In this document: in pieces, positions 8,736-16,975 of the stretch
Position numbering within the stretch: the first letter of the stretch is position 1
How the letters are laid out: each line of letters begins with the position of its first letter
Assembly: GCA_021739765.1 (NCBI GenBank)
Contig: JAIPBD010000003.1
Span: 248,001-312,000, forward strand
Length of the DNA stretch: 64,000 nt
Source of the DNA: Melioribacteraceae bacterium
GTDB taxonomy: Bacteria; Bacteroidota; Ignavibacteria; Ignavibacteriales; Melioribacteraceae
Reading direction: 5' to 3'
Program-made: the position numbers and the translations under genes
The notes under the pieces: model-generated
Told to the model about the DNA's origin: nothing
The model's input: only the letters and a program-made list of their open reading frames with translations
The model's database searches: none

Positions 8736-9818
8736 CTACGGATAACTTATCAAAGTGTAGAGATTATCCTCGGCGTGTAATAAAAATGGAATGTTTTCAA
8801 TCCATGTAGTTTTTACGGCTTGCGAAGCTACTTGGATTCTTGTATCTCCCCAGGTGCTCGATGAATTTTTGCCTTCCCAATCGGTATTTATATAAGTAAA
8901 TGCTTTTACCGAATTATTCAATGCGATCAAACTAAACACATGTGTGAACCACGAATTATCTTCAATCACCCAATTCGGGTCGGATGAGTTGGATGTTTTA
9001 ATCGCGGCGGTTTCTGCGAGCATAACCGCTTTTCCATGATCTTCCGCAAAATCAATTAAATATTGAACCACAGAGTTGGTATTCAAATTTCCCCATCCGA
9101 TGCCAAAAATAGAAAGTCCAACCCAATCAACATAATCATCGCCGGGATACCAAAGAGCTTGGTTGATTTCTACTCCGGAACCAAGATCGGGATAATAATC
9201 TGGGAAATCGGAAGAGCCGTAATATGCGCCAACTCCCCATGAATGCCAGACATACGCAACATTAGTAACATTATTCGCACGCATTTTATCGACGAAATAT
9301 TTGTAAGCGGCGATGTATTTATCGGGCGGATAAGCGTTATGCCAGCCGTCAAATTCATAGCCGAATCTGATATAAATTGGTTTCCCGAAACCTTTGCACG
9401 CATCCGCTAAAGCAATTATATTCGCGTCGTAATCACCCGCGAGAACTTCATCCAGATAATATCCCGGGTTTCCCCATCGCCGTTCGCCTGTCCAAATTGC
9501 AAGCTGTAAAGCTGTGTTCGGATAGTTATCCATAAATGTTTTGTACTTCGGCAAATCAGTTTGAATTGCGGAACCGGAAAGACTTGTGTAGAAAGCAAAT
9601 CCCGCCGGATGAGGGGAATGGTTAACTTCATTTACATAAGCCGCCATTTCTTGTGTATCGGCTTGACCAAGAATAAACAAACACTCACCATCCGCCGGAG
9701 CAAATTTTACCGCCGCTGAAGTTGTATCACTTTCAGGTTCTGTGCCGTTATCAGAGCAAGCTGTTAAAGTCAGTATGAATGAAAATGAGAGGAGCAGAAT
9801 TAGTTGGTTCTTTTTCAT
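8736..9818 (-). CDS. GH26-like glycoside hydrolase lipoprotein (putative beta-mannanase)
   Basis: I start at ATG 9818 (MKKNQLILLL...); an in-frame TTG four codons earlier is less likely. The N-terminus is a lipoprotein signal with lipobox LTAC. The ~360-residue body has the layout of GH26 (beta/alpha)8 enzymes. The acid/base motif is YIRFGYEFDGWHN (Glu155), comparable to R-x-x-H-E-x-N-G-x-W in mannanases, and a likely nucleophile lies in VMLAETAAIK (Glu269), with VWHSWG between. GH26 enzymes cut beta-mannans or beta-1,3-xylans. The usual His-Glu at the acid/base is Tyr-Glu here, so the substrate is uncertain. Probably surface- or periplasm-anchored. Confidence 0.75.
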   Translation of the reverse strand: MKKNQLILLLSFSFILTLTACSDNGTEPESDTTSAAVKFAPADGECLFILGQADTQEMAAYVNEVNHSPHPAGFAFYTSLSGSAIQTDLPKYKTFMDNYPNTALQLAIWTGERRWGNPGYYLDEVLAGDYDANIIALADACKGFGKPIYIRFGYEFDGWHNAYPPDKYIAAYKYFVDKMRANNVTNVAYVWHSWGVGAYYGSSDFPDYYPDLGSGVEINQALWYPGDDYVDWVGLSIFGIGWGNLNTNSVVQYLIDFAEDHGKAVMLAETAAIKTSNSSDPNWVIEDNSWFTHVFSLIALNNSVKAFTYINTDWEGKNSSSTWGDTRIQVASQAVKTTWIENIPFLLHAEDNLYTLISYP

Positions 9819-9907
9819 TTTTACGCTCAATTATTTGGGAGAAAATGCGTTTTTAATTTATAAAAAATTCAAGCGGGAATGAGAAAAATCGATTCTGAAA
9901 TTTCTTA

Positions 9908-9932
9908 CTGTCAAAGCACGGGATTGTGACAG
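9908..9932. repeat. Hairpin module, copy 1
   Basis: CTGTCA (9908-9913) pairs with TGACAG (9927-9932). The module with flanks (about 9901-9937) resembles the end of the long direct repeat at 10152-10186, giving a third, short copy just outside the left repeat. Confidence 0.65.
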
Positions 9933-9936
9933 CCGA

Positions 9937-10186
9937 GGAATTAGTTGTGTCAACCTGTCAAGTATTAATATTATCTGCTCGGCTGTCATGGTCTTTGGAT
10001 TCATTTTAGTAGTCAATACCTTGACAGCAAGAAATAAAACCATCTCTCGAAGGACAAAAACCACTTCTTGCCTGTGTAATAGTTCTTAAAATTAATATTG
10101 TTCGAGTTGTATCTGAGAAAGGTGAGATGTAAATTCAAATGTGTGTCAAGTTCTTGCTGTCAAAGCTTGGGCTTGTGACAGCCGAG
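9937..10186. repeat. Left copy of a ~250-bp direct repeat flanking the GIY-YIG gene
   Basis: The block starting GGAATTAGTTGTGTCAAC and ending with a TGACAGCCGAG motif recurs in the same orientation at 11256-11504, on the other side of the GIY-YIG gene. By eye about nine bases in ten agree, with a few indels. It ends in a strong hairpin (GCTGTCA 10156-10162 with TGACAGC 10176-10182; inner AAGC/GCTT) and carries the same 7-mer pair further apart at 9982-9988 and 10022-10028. A 68-codon minus-strand frame inside it is broken in the right copy, so the repeat looks non-coding. It occupies most of the 430 bp between the GH26-like and GIY-YIG genes. Confidence 0.9.
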
Positions 10187-10249
10187 ATGTAATTTTCAAT
10201 TAGTGATATCTATACTTGTTAATTTGAGGATGAAACAAACTGAGCGATG

Positions 10250-11119
10250 CTAATTGTTTTCACCTGTTTCAAAATCTTGCAATGTTTCTCCCGTTTTCAT
10301 TTTCCATTCAGTCAATCCGTTTGCACTCCGACCCATTATTATCATCGCAGCCGAAGATGAGCTACTAAACAGATAATCACGTTTTAAAATCAGTTTGTCT
10401 CCATCATTCACAATTATTCCCTCAGAAATCAAAGTATCCCGAAGTTTTTGCATTGTCTTAGGATAAGAATTTGTCACTGGGTCAGCGATTTGTGAGTGTT
10501 CGAAAACTACAAATCCTTCACTCGTTGTTTTTCCTATTCCATTTGCCCCTCGTGCAGCATCTATGTAAAACAAATCTTCTTCATCAGTTTCTACGTTAGT
10601 GTCGGCTTGTCTAATTTGTTCAAAGGCATTGTATCCGAGAGTACTTACCAAAGTTAGAATGTTTGATAAAAACTCTTCCATTTCTGCTCTATCAGACTCC
10701 GAAATGCTCGATTGAGTTGGTTTTTGATTATTGATCAATTCATATCGGTTGGCAGAAAATCCGATCTCATGAAGTCTGTTTTCTAAATATTTTATATGAG
10801 CTTTATTTAAATTGTCATCCTTGCTAATAAACACAATTGCCTCATTCCAAAAGTCTTTTTCTTTTATATGCTGTGTAAGTCGATTAAAAATATTTTCTGC
10901 CTCGCCGATGTATAGCTGTCCTTTTTTTGAAAGATCCGCACTCTTATTTAACAAAATATAAACGCCGGTTGTCTGTATCTCAGGTCTATCCGTACAAATC
11001 TTAATCAAGTTACGTGGAAGTTTATATGCTTTACCTGTCCAATTTGATAATTCACAAGTCAGCCTCCCGTTTGTGTCTCCATCAATCAAGAATATTTTAA
11101 TCGTTTTTCCAAATTTCAT
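10250..11119 (-). CDS. GIY-YIG nuclease-domain protein with C-terminal DUF4357
   Basis: A 289-residue protein. The GIY-YIG core at ~50-125 has its catalytic landmarks: GVYIL (52-56), LYIGE (69-73), Arg80 in IFNRLTQH and Glu113 in YLENRL. The C-terminus (~205-285) matches DUF4357, with the SSSSAAMIIMGRSANGLTEWK signature. Proteins of this architecture are widespread, often in accessory or mobile regions, and are presumed to cut or nick DNA; a defence or element-mobility role is inferred only. It is a single gene bracketed by ~250-bp direct repeats (9937-10186, 11256-11504), suggesting the segment arrived or was duplicated as a unit. Confidence 0.88.
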   Translation of the reverse strand: MKFGKTIKIFLIDGDTNGRLTCELSNWTGKAYKLPRNLIKICTDRPEIQTTGVYILLNKSADLSKKGQLYIGEAENIFNRLTQHIKEKDFWNEAIVFISKDDNLNKAHIKYLENRLHEIGFSANRYELINNQKPTQSSISESDRAEMEEFLSNILTLVSTLGYNAFEQIRQADTNVETDEEDLFYIDAARGANGIGKTTSEGFVVFEHSQIADPVTNSYPKTMQKLRDTLISEGIIVNDGDKLILKRDYLFSSSSSAAMIIMGRSANGLTEWKMKTGETLQDFETGENN

Positions 11120-11255
11120 ATCATTGCCCTCAGGTCTTATTTACTGCCGTTTCACGTTTTCTAATATGAGTTGAATAATTGTTCAAATTTGACATAGACT
11201 AAATTAATTAGCTTTCAGCGAATCGGTACAAGTTCAATTGTACTAAAATACTAAA

Positions 11256-11504
11256 GGAATTAGTTGTGTCAACGTGTCAAGTTATAATATTAACTGCTCG
11301 GTTGTTATGGTCTTGGATTCATTTTAGTAGTCAATACCTCGACAGCAAGAAATAAAACCATCTCTCGAAGGGCAAAAACCACTTCTTGCCCTTGGAATGG
11401 TTCTTAGAATTAATATTGTTCGAGATGTATCTGAGAAAAATGAGATGAGAAATCAAATGTGTGCCAAGTTCTTGCTGTCAAAGCTTGGGCTTGAGGCAGC
11501 CGAG
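11256..11504. repeat. Right copy of the ~250-bp direct repeat
   Basis: Direct repeat of 9937-10186, lying upstream of the GIY-YIG gene. Here the hairpins are partly decayed: GCTGTCA (11474-11480) faces a mismatched GGCAGC arm at ~11495-11500, and the inner inverted motif reads CTCGGTTGTTA instead of CTCGGCTGTCA. Around it, 11120-11255 and 11505-11597 hold no gene I can support. Confidence 0.9.
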
Positions 11505-11597
11505 GAAAGTTGGTTTAATAAATCCCATTAGTGGCTTCGAAAGTTGGCGGTGACTTACACTCTATGTGGTAGAGGTGTAAGTCACCACAAAAGAGAT

Positions 11598-13112
11598 CTA
11601 TTTCATTTTTCGGATCAGATGAACCAGCAGATCATCAATCGCGATTCTTTCTTGTTCCATTGAATCTCGCTCTCTAACAGTAACGGTATTATCTTCCAGA
11701 GTTTGAGTATCAACAGTTAAGCAAAAAGGAGTTCCGGCTTCATCTTGTCTGCGGTATCTTCTGCCGACGGCACCTTTGTCATCATAAAATACTTTCATGT
11801 GTGGACGAAGATCAGCTTCAATTTTTCGTGCGATTTCGGGCATTCCATCTTTATTGACAAGCGGAAGAATAGCCACTTTGATCGGAGCCAATTTTGGATG
11901 AAACCGGAGGACAACCCGGGTTTCGCCTTTTACCTCTTCTTCGCTGTAAGCATCAACCAAAAAAGCCATAAAAGAACGGCTTGCCCCGGCGGATGTTTCA
12001 ATAATAAATGGAACGAATTTTTCTTTCGTTTCGTCATCATAATATTGCTGAGATTTCCCGGAGAATTCTTGGTGTTTGGATAAATCAAAATTCGTACGAT
12101 TGTGAATTCCTTCTATCTCACCCCATCCAAACGGAAATTGATATTCGATATCGGTTGCTTCTTTTGCGTAATGTGCAAGTTTATCTGCAGGGTGATCATG
12201 AAAACGAAGCTTTTCAGCTGTCATTCCGAGATCTTTAAACCACTGAATTCTAGCTTCTTTCCATGTATCGTAATGTTTTTTATCATCTTCCGGTTTAACA
12301 AAATATTGCATTTCCATCTGTTCAAATTCGCGGGTTCTGAAAAGGAAATTTTTTGTATTGATTTCATTTCTGAATGCTTTACCGATTTGAGCAATTCCAA
12401 AGGGAAGTTTTTGTCTGCTCGCACCTTGAACATTTAAGAAATTCACAAAAATTCCCTGCGCGGTTTCCGGTCTCAGGAAAACCGTGTTTTCGGTACTTTC
12501 AACCGGACCGACGAAAGTTTTGAACATCAAATTAAAACTTCTCGGTTCGGTAAATGATTCGGCGTTTCCGCAATTAGGACAGTTCAAGTGTTTTAACATT
12601 AATCTGCTGAGTACTTCGTCTTCAAGAATGTGTTCGAAAACATCATCAAGTTTTGCCTCACCTTCGGCATCGGAATTAACGAAGAACGAATTGATTTTTT
12701 CCACTCCTTCATTTCCATCGCCTAAAGCTTCCTTCAATGCATTTATAGTTTTTTTCTTTCTTTTTTGATTTACGAGGTCTGAAAGTGTATCCAACCGGTA
12801 ACGTGATTTACACTGTTTACAATCAATCATTGGATCGGAAAAGTTATCCACGTGTCCCGATGCCTGCCATACTCGAGGGTGCATTAATATCGAAGCATCC
12901 AGGCCTTCAATATCTTCACGGAAGGTCATAAACTTCCACCATTCTTCTTTAATATTTCTGAGCAGTTCAACTCCCAATGGACCGTAATCCCAGCAGCCGT
13001 TTAATCCACCATAAATTTCACTCGATTGAAAAACAAATCCTCTGCGTTTCGCGAGAGAAACCACTTTTTCAACAACTGTTGCTTCCTTCTTCTGTGCGAT
13101 TTTAGACCTCAA
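11598..13112 (-). CDS. glyQS: Glycyl-tRNA synthetase (alpha2 type)
   Basis: A 504-residue class II aminoacyl-tRNA synthetase that charges tRNA-Gly. The N-terminal signature AKRRGFVFQSSEIYGGLNG and WDYGPLGVELLRN is diagnostic of the dimeric (eukaryote/archaea/Bacteroidota-type) enzyme rather than the alpha2beta2 form. Motif 2 includes FRNEINTKNFLFRTREFEQM and motif 3 is SAGASRSFMAFL; the anticodon-binding domain occupies the last ~110 residues. No in-frame ATG exists near the expected N-terminus. The frame begins with TTG at 13112; a GTG about 17 codons later is the only alternative. Monocistronic. Confidence 0.95.
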   Translation of the reverse strand: MRSKIAQKKEATVVEKVVSLAKRRGFVFQSSEIYGGLNGCWDYGPLGVELLRNIKEEWWKFMTFREDIEGLDASILMHPRVWQASGHVDNFSDPMIDCKQCKSRYRLDTLSDLVNQKRKKKTINALKEALGDGNEGVEKINSFFVNSDAEGEAKLDDVFEHILEDEVLSRLMLKHLNCPNCGNAESFTEPRSFNLMFKTFVGPVESTENTVFLRPETAQGIFVNFLNVQGASRQKLPFGIAQIGKAFRNEINTKNFLFRTREFEQMEMQYFVKPEDDKKHYDTWKEARIQWFKDLGMTAEKLRFHDHPADKLAHYAKEATDIEYQFPFGWGEIEGIHNRTNFDLSKHQEFSGKSQQYYDDETKEKFVPFIIETSAGASRSFMAFLVDAYSEEEVKGETRVVLRFHPKLAPIKVAILPLVNKDGMPEIARKIEADLRPHMKVFYDDKGAVGRRYRRQDEAGTPFCLTVDTQTLEDNTVTVRERDSMEQERIAIDDLLVHLIRKMK

Positions 13113-13223
13113 TATTTATTCATTATTAAAAAGCAAATATAGTGTATAGCGAGTTCAATCTGAACCGAATAACAAAAAATTACAATGGGAGTGTGAGAAT
13201 TATGTTGATGCGTTAGATACAAC

Positions 13224-13246
13224 GACACTTCGGCAAGCTCAGTGTC
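13224..13246. repeat. REP-like hairpin, copy 1
   Basis: GACACT (13224-13229), core TCGGCAAGCTC, AGTGTC (13241-13246): a perfect 6-bp stem around an 11-base core. The same core recurs inverted at 13298-13320 with a different self-complementary stem. Confidence 0.75.
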
Positions 13247-13297
13247 CGGGGATTTAATTTTGTATTTTTCGGATTAATTGCTGATAATTTAGTCCGG

Positions 13298-13320
13298 TGG
13301 TCTGAGCTTGTCGAAGACCA
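13298..13320. repeat. REP-like hairpin, copy 2 (inverted)
   Basis: TGGTCT (13298-13303), core GAGCTTGTCGA, AGACCA (13315-13320). The core is the reverse complement of copy 1 with one difference, while the stem bases differ but still pair. The core CTTCGACAAGCTCAG type is, from general knowledge, a dispersed repeat seen in many bacterial genomes. The 13113-13448 interval holds no gene I can support. Confidence 0.75.
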
Positions 13321-13448
13321 ATAGTATTAACCGGTACAAAAGATATTCACTGAAAAATTTATGTGGTTTATTCGCATGGGATGCGGCCTTCGAGTTTTCG
13401 GGTGTTTATAAAATCTAATGTCTATGATCGATTTGAATTTTGGAAATA

Positions 13449-13484
13449 AAAAACCCCGCACCAATTAAGGAACGGGGTTTTGAA
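13449..13484 (-). terminator. Rho-independent terminator of the T9SS surface-protein gene
   Basis: On the minus strand an AAAACCCCGT arm pairs with GCGGGGTTTT, followed by a T-rich tail. It lies 23 bp past the stop codon at 13507. Confidence 0.88.
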
Positions 13485-13506
13485 ATCCGTTGAAACGGAA
13501 AGACTC

Positions 13507-16500
13507 TTATTTGAGAAGCATCATTTTTCTTGTCATTTCAACATTTGCTCCTTTTATTCGGTAAACATAAAGTCCGGATGAAAGTCCCGAGGCATCAAAT
13601 GAAAACTCAAAACTACCAGTACTGAATTCTCGATTCGCGACTATCGCAACTTCTTCACCTAAGACATTATAAACCGAAAGACGATATGATCCCGCTTCCG
13701 CTATGTTAAATTTAATAATTGTAGTCGGATTAAATGGATTCGGATAATTTTGAGACAATTTGAATTGTTCGGCATTTCCGAAAGTCGCGCTTGTGGTTTC
13801 ATTTGTAAACTTCAGAATCGCGCCATCCATTGTTCCGGCAAGAACAGTATTGTGTTTAATTGAAGCATAAACCGCACTGACATCAAGAGCTTGTAAACCA
13901 AGATTTGCCCATGTTCCGGCTTTTGCTCCGGCGGTTAATTTATAAACACCATTAGACCACGAAGAAAGGAAAACATCATCATTAGCGTCAAATGTAATTG
14001 AGTAAATATATTGACCGCTCAGCCCATTGTTGGCTACGTTCCAAGTTGCGCCGTCAGTTTCCGAAACATAAACTCCGCCGCCGTAAGTTCCGGCATAAAG
14101 AACATCATCGGATGAAATACCCAGAGTCCAAATATGATTATAACCGACCGGCATTCTTGTCCAGGAATCTCCAGCATCTACAGATTTGTAAACACCCCCG
14201 CCGAAAGTTCCGGCGAATAATTCGTTGTTGGAGTTTTTCACAATTGCGTGAACCGCAAGTTCATCCAATCCGGCATTTGTTTCTGTCCAATTTCCTCCTT
14301 CGTCGGCTGATTTATAAATTCCGTAACCCCAAGTTCCGGCGTACAAATCATTTCCAACAAAAGTTAATGCACGAACATCGTATCCGTTAAGATCAATAAA
14401 TGTCCAGTTTTCCCCATCGTCAACCGATCTGTAAATACCAATTTCGGTTGCCACATAAATATCATCATTTGCAGCGACGGTAATATCCCAAATGTAAGTG
14501 GCATTTATTGTAGTGGATAAAGTATCCCAAGTCGCGCCGCCATCAAACGATTTGTAAATATTTCCGCCCCAAGTTCCTGTTAGAATGTTGCCTGAATTGT
14601 CATTTGTCATCGTCCAGATAATTTCTGAAGATGAAAAACCTCCGACATAATCCCAACTTCCTTCGAACGATCCGCCACCTCCATTACCATTTCCAACATC
14701 TTGAGCGCTTGCTGTGGAAATATTAATGGAGACATCCGCATAATCATCTTCTTCATTGTCGCCGTTATTTGGAGTTGAATCAAGATCCGGTTGATCGGAT
14801 GAGATAATTTCCGCGATATTTACGATTGTTGTATCGATTGGCACATTACCCAAAAACTTTACATTGTTAAACTGACCGGTTCCGGTAACATTTTTAGCGA
14901 TCATTTGCCCGTTTTGAACACCGCTGATAAAATTCACATTCGCTTTTGGAGCGAGAATGGAACCTGTTACATCAATTCGCAATATTTCCAGATTTCGAGC
15001 CTGATAAAAATTATATATAACATTTGAAATGTCTGTACCGTGAACTTCTAATCCACCGCTCCAGCTGATATCGTTCTTATTTATATTAACAACAACAACC
15101 GCTCCGTTGGGGACAGTAATTTCAAAGTTGTTTGAAGCTGAAAGACTATCACCATTAACTGAAAAAACATTTAGGAAGGGATTTTGTCCGGTGCAGAAAA
15201 CACCGTTATATTCGTACAGCGTATTCCCGTTTGTGGAATACCCTTTCAATTGATTTGATAAACCGCGCAAATATGTTCGAGATGCCGGGAAATCTACAAC
15301 TGTATCCTGACGAATGGTTCCTTCATCAACACTTACCCTCGAAGTCATATCTTTGAATCTTCCGTATACAACATTGCCTGAAAAAACTCTGCCGCTTGAG
15401 AATGTCAGTTTTCTGCCGACAACCAAAACATCATCGGTTCCGTTTGAATTCGGAAGTTTATCCGCGACACTATAATTTGAAAGAGTTGCATTTCTGCCAA
15501 CCGCGACTCTGCCTTCAGTATCTGACGATGGTTGATCAAGATCATTTAGAACAAACAAGTTATAATCAGCAGCAGGACCAAGGTTAAAAGCAGTTGTTTC
15601 AAAAACTGAGTAGTCAACGGTTCCGGTTATGGTTAAAGTTGCCGAAGAACCATTTGATAAGTTTCCAACTGTCCAAACTGTGGTTGGTTCATCGAATGAA
15701 CCTTGTGAAGGAACGTAAGAATAATTAAGCAAACCGCTCGGTAATATTTCATTTACAACAATTCCGGAGGCATCAGATGGACCGTTGTTCGTTACCGTAA
15801 TTGTGTAAGAAATTACATCACCATCTTCAGGTTCGCTGTTATCAACAATTTTGGTAATTGATAAATCCGCCTGTTCCCACCAGTTTATGCGGGCATTTGT
15901 AACACGTGGCGCTACAGTCGGTGTTGCCAAAACAAGCTTTTGATATGCATCGGGGCTTCCGGCGTGCATATAACGTGTTCCTTGCGGTATCACAACATTA
16001 GCGGCGGCGGTTACGATTGCCGAGTCCGCTCCGTTTTGAAATAAAGTTATGGTATCCGAAATTCCCGAAGCGTTGGTATAAATGGTATCGTGACTTAATG
16101 TGCCGGCGGTAGTTGTAAGAATAATTTCAATGTTGGCGGCTGGGTCATTATTCTGATTATAAGATTCTACAACAAAACGAACGTCATTTCCACTAATTAC
16201 CGATTGATCGACAGGCTCAAAAACTAATGTCTGAACGGGAACAACTCCGGTAGAATTGGAATCGGCATCTAAAATTATATCGAGCGCTCGGTTACGAATA
16301 GCTGAATTTGTGATTGTATTTACATTAAGACTATCACTGAAATGCCATATCGAAGCTTGTACCGCAGCAGCTTCATTATTTTCAGAATTCAAGGCTCCGG
16401 CATAAGGATATTCTTGATAAGGAAAATAATTATTCAGGATGTATGTAATCGGCGAAATTGTAGCGGATGTATCTGTGTAATCTTCATTAAAAACTAAATT

Positions 16501-16788
16501 ATGTTGAAGATCAATGCAGTAAAGTGTTGTAGGATTACCATCGACGACTGCGTTAAATGTTCCGGCATAAACGGACATATTATTAAATGGTGCGAATGGT
16601 TTTTTAAATGTAACTGCAGTATATCGGTGAAGACTTGTAACTTGGGCTGTACTTGCGCCTTTTATTTCATCACCATCACCGGTTCCTTTTCCCTTGGATT
16701 TTTCATTTACATTTGAGCCGTTTACAACTGAAATTGAAATAAAAAAAAGCATAGCTAGAACTAGCCGAAAAAAAGTAGAATTTTTCAT
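13507..16788 (-). CDS. Large T9SS surface protein: thioester domain, DUF11, choice-of-anchor A, Asp-box propeller
   Basis: 1093 residues. Signal peptide 1-24. Residues ~50-175 look like a Cys-Gln thioester (TED) domain: TLYCIDLQHN (Cys91) and AAVQASIWHFSD (Gln144), the pair that forms an internal thioester in Gram-positive adhesins. Residues ~185-295 resemble a Big-1/invasin Ig repeat. A DUF11 repeat begins at ~308 and resumes at ~652 (IVNIAEIISSDQPDLDSTPN); a choice-of-anchor A-like domain (~400-645, NLGPAADYNLFVLNDLDQP, EGRVAVGRNATLS) is inserted in it. Residues ~708-1000 are Asp-box propeller repeats (SVDDGENW, SADEGGNW, SVDAGDSW). The last ~90 residues are a T9SS sorting domain (FKLSQNYPNPFNPTT). 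Probably a surface adhesin; the target is unknown. Confidence 0.88.
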   Translation of the reverse strand: MKNSTFFRLVLAMLFFISISVVNGSNVNEKSKGKGTGDGDEIKGASTAQVTSLHRYTAVTFKKPFAPFNNMSVYAGTFNAVVDGNPTTLYCIDLQHNLVFNEDYTDTSATISPITYILNNYFPYQEYPYAGALNSENNEAAAVQASIWHFSDSLNVNTITNSAIRNRALDIILDADSNSTGVVPVQTLVFEPVDQSVISGNDVRFVVESYNQNNDPAANIEIILTTTAGTLSHDTIYTNASGISDTITLFQNGADSAIVTAAANVVIPQGTRYMHAGSPDAYQKLVLATPTVAPRVTNARINWWEQADLSITKIVDNSEPEDGDVISYTITVTNNGPSDASGIVVNEILPSGLLNYSYVPSQGSFDEPTTVWTVGNLSNGSSATLTITGTVDYSVFETTAFNLGPAADYNLFVLNDLDQPSSDTEGRVAVGRNATLSNYSVADKLPNSNGTDDVLVVGRKLTFSSGRVFSGNVVYGRFKDMTSRVSVDEGTIRQDTVVDFPASRTYLRGLSNQLKGYSTNGNTLYEYNGVFCTGQNPFLNVFSVNGDSLSASNNFEITVPNGAVVVVNINKNDISWSGGLEVHGTDISNVIYNFYQARNLEILRIDVTGSILAPKANVNFISGVQNGQMIAKNVTGTGQFNNVKFLGNVPIDTTIVNIAEIISSDQPDLDSTPNNGDNEEDDYADVSINISTASAQDVGNGNGGGGSFEGSWDYVGGFSSSEIIWTMTNDNSGNILTGTWGGNIYKSFDGGATWDTLSTTINATYIWDITVAANDDIYVATEIGIYRSVDDGENWTFIDLNGYDVRALTFVGNDLYAGTWGYGIYKSADEGGNWTETNAGLDELAVHAIVKNSNNELFAGTFGGGVYKSVDAGDSWTRMPVGYNHIWTLGISSDDVLYAGTYGGGVYVSETDGATWNVANNGLSGQYIYSITFDANDDVFLSSWSNGVYKLTAGAKAGTWANLGLQALDVSAVYASIKHNTVLAGTMDGAILKFTNETTSATFGNAEQFKLSQNYPNPFNPTTIIKFNIAEAGSYRLSVYNVLGEEVAIVANREFSTGSFEFSFDASGLSSGLYVYRIKGANVEMTRKMMLLK

Positions 16789-16812
16789 CGTTTCCTCATC
16801 GTTTTTGGATAA

Positions 16813-16843
16813 TGTCCGAATATTGAATACGGTTTATCGGACA
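16813..16843. promoter_or_regulatory. Inverted repeat in the leader of the T9SS surface-protein gene
   Basis: TGTCCGA (16813-16819) pairs with TCGGACA (16837-16843), 17-base spacer, beginning 24 bp upstream of the ATG. It could be an operator or an mRNA leader hairpin; the sequence alone does not decide. Confidence 0.45.
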
Positions 16844-16975
16844 ATGTATATTGTTTTATCGGCTGGACGGTAATAATAGACAATATTAATTAAATAAGCT
16901 ATGATTTAAATAACATTTTTTGAGCGAGGTGAGTATTTTAACAGAATGCGATCAATATTATGCAGGTTAAAATCA

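Noticed and set aside
9858-10064. 68-codon minus-strand frame in the left direct repeat
   Set aside because: The matching stretch of the right repeat has frame-breaking changes, so the repeat is not kept for coding.
9900-11510. Integron attC sites flanking the GIY-YIG gene
   Set aside because: The repeats lack the GTTRRRY/RYYYAAC core pair and are much longer and more identical than attC sites.
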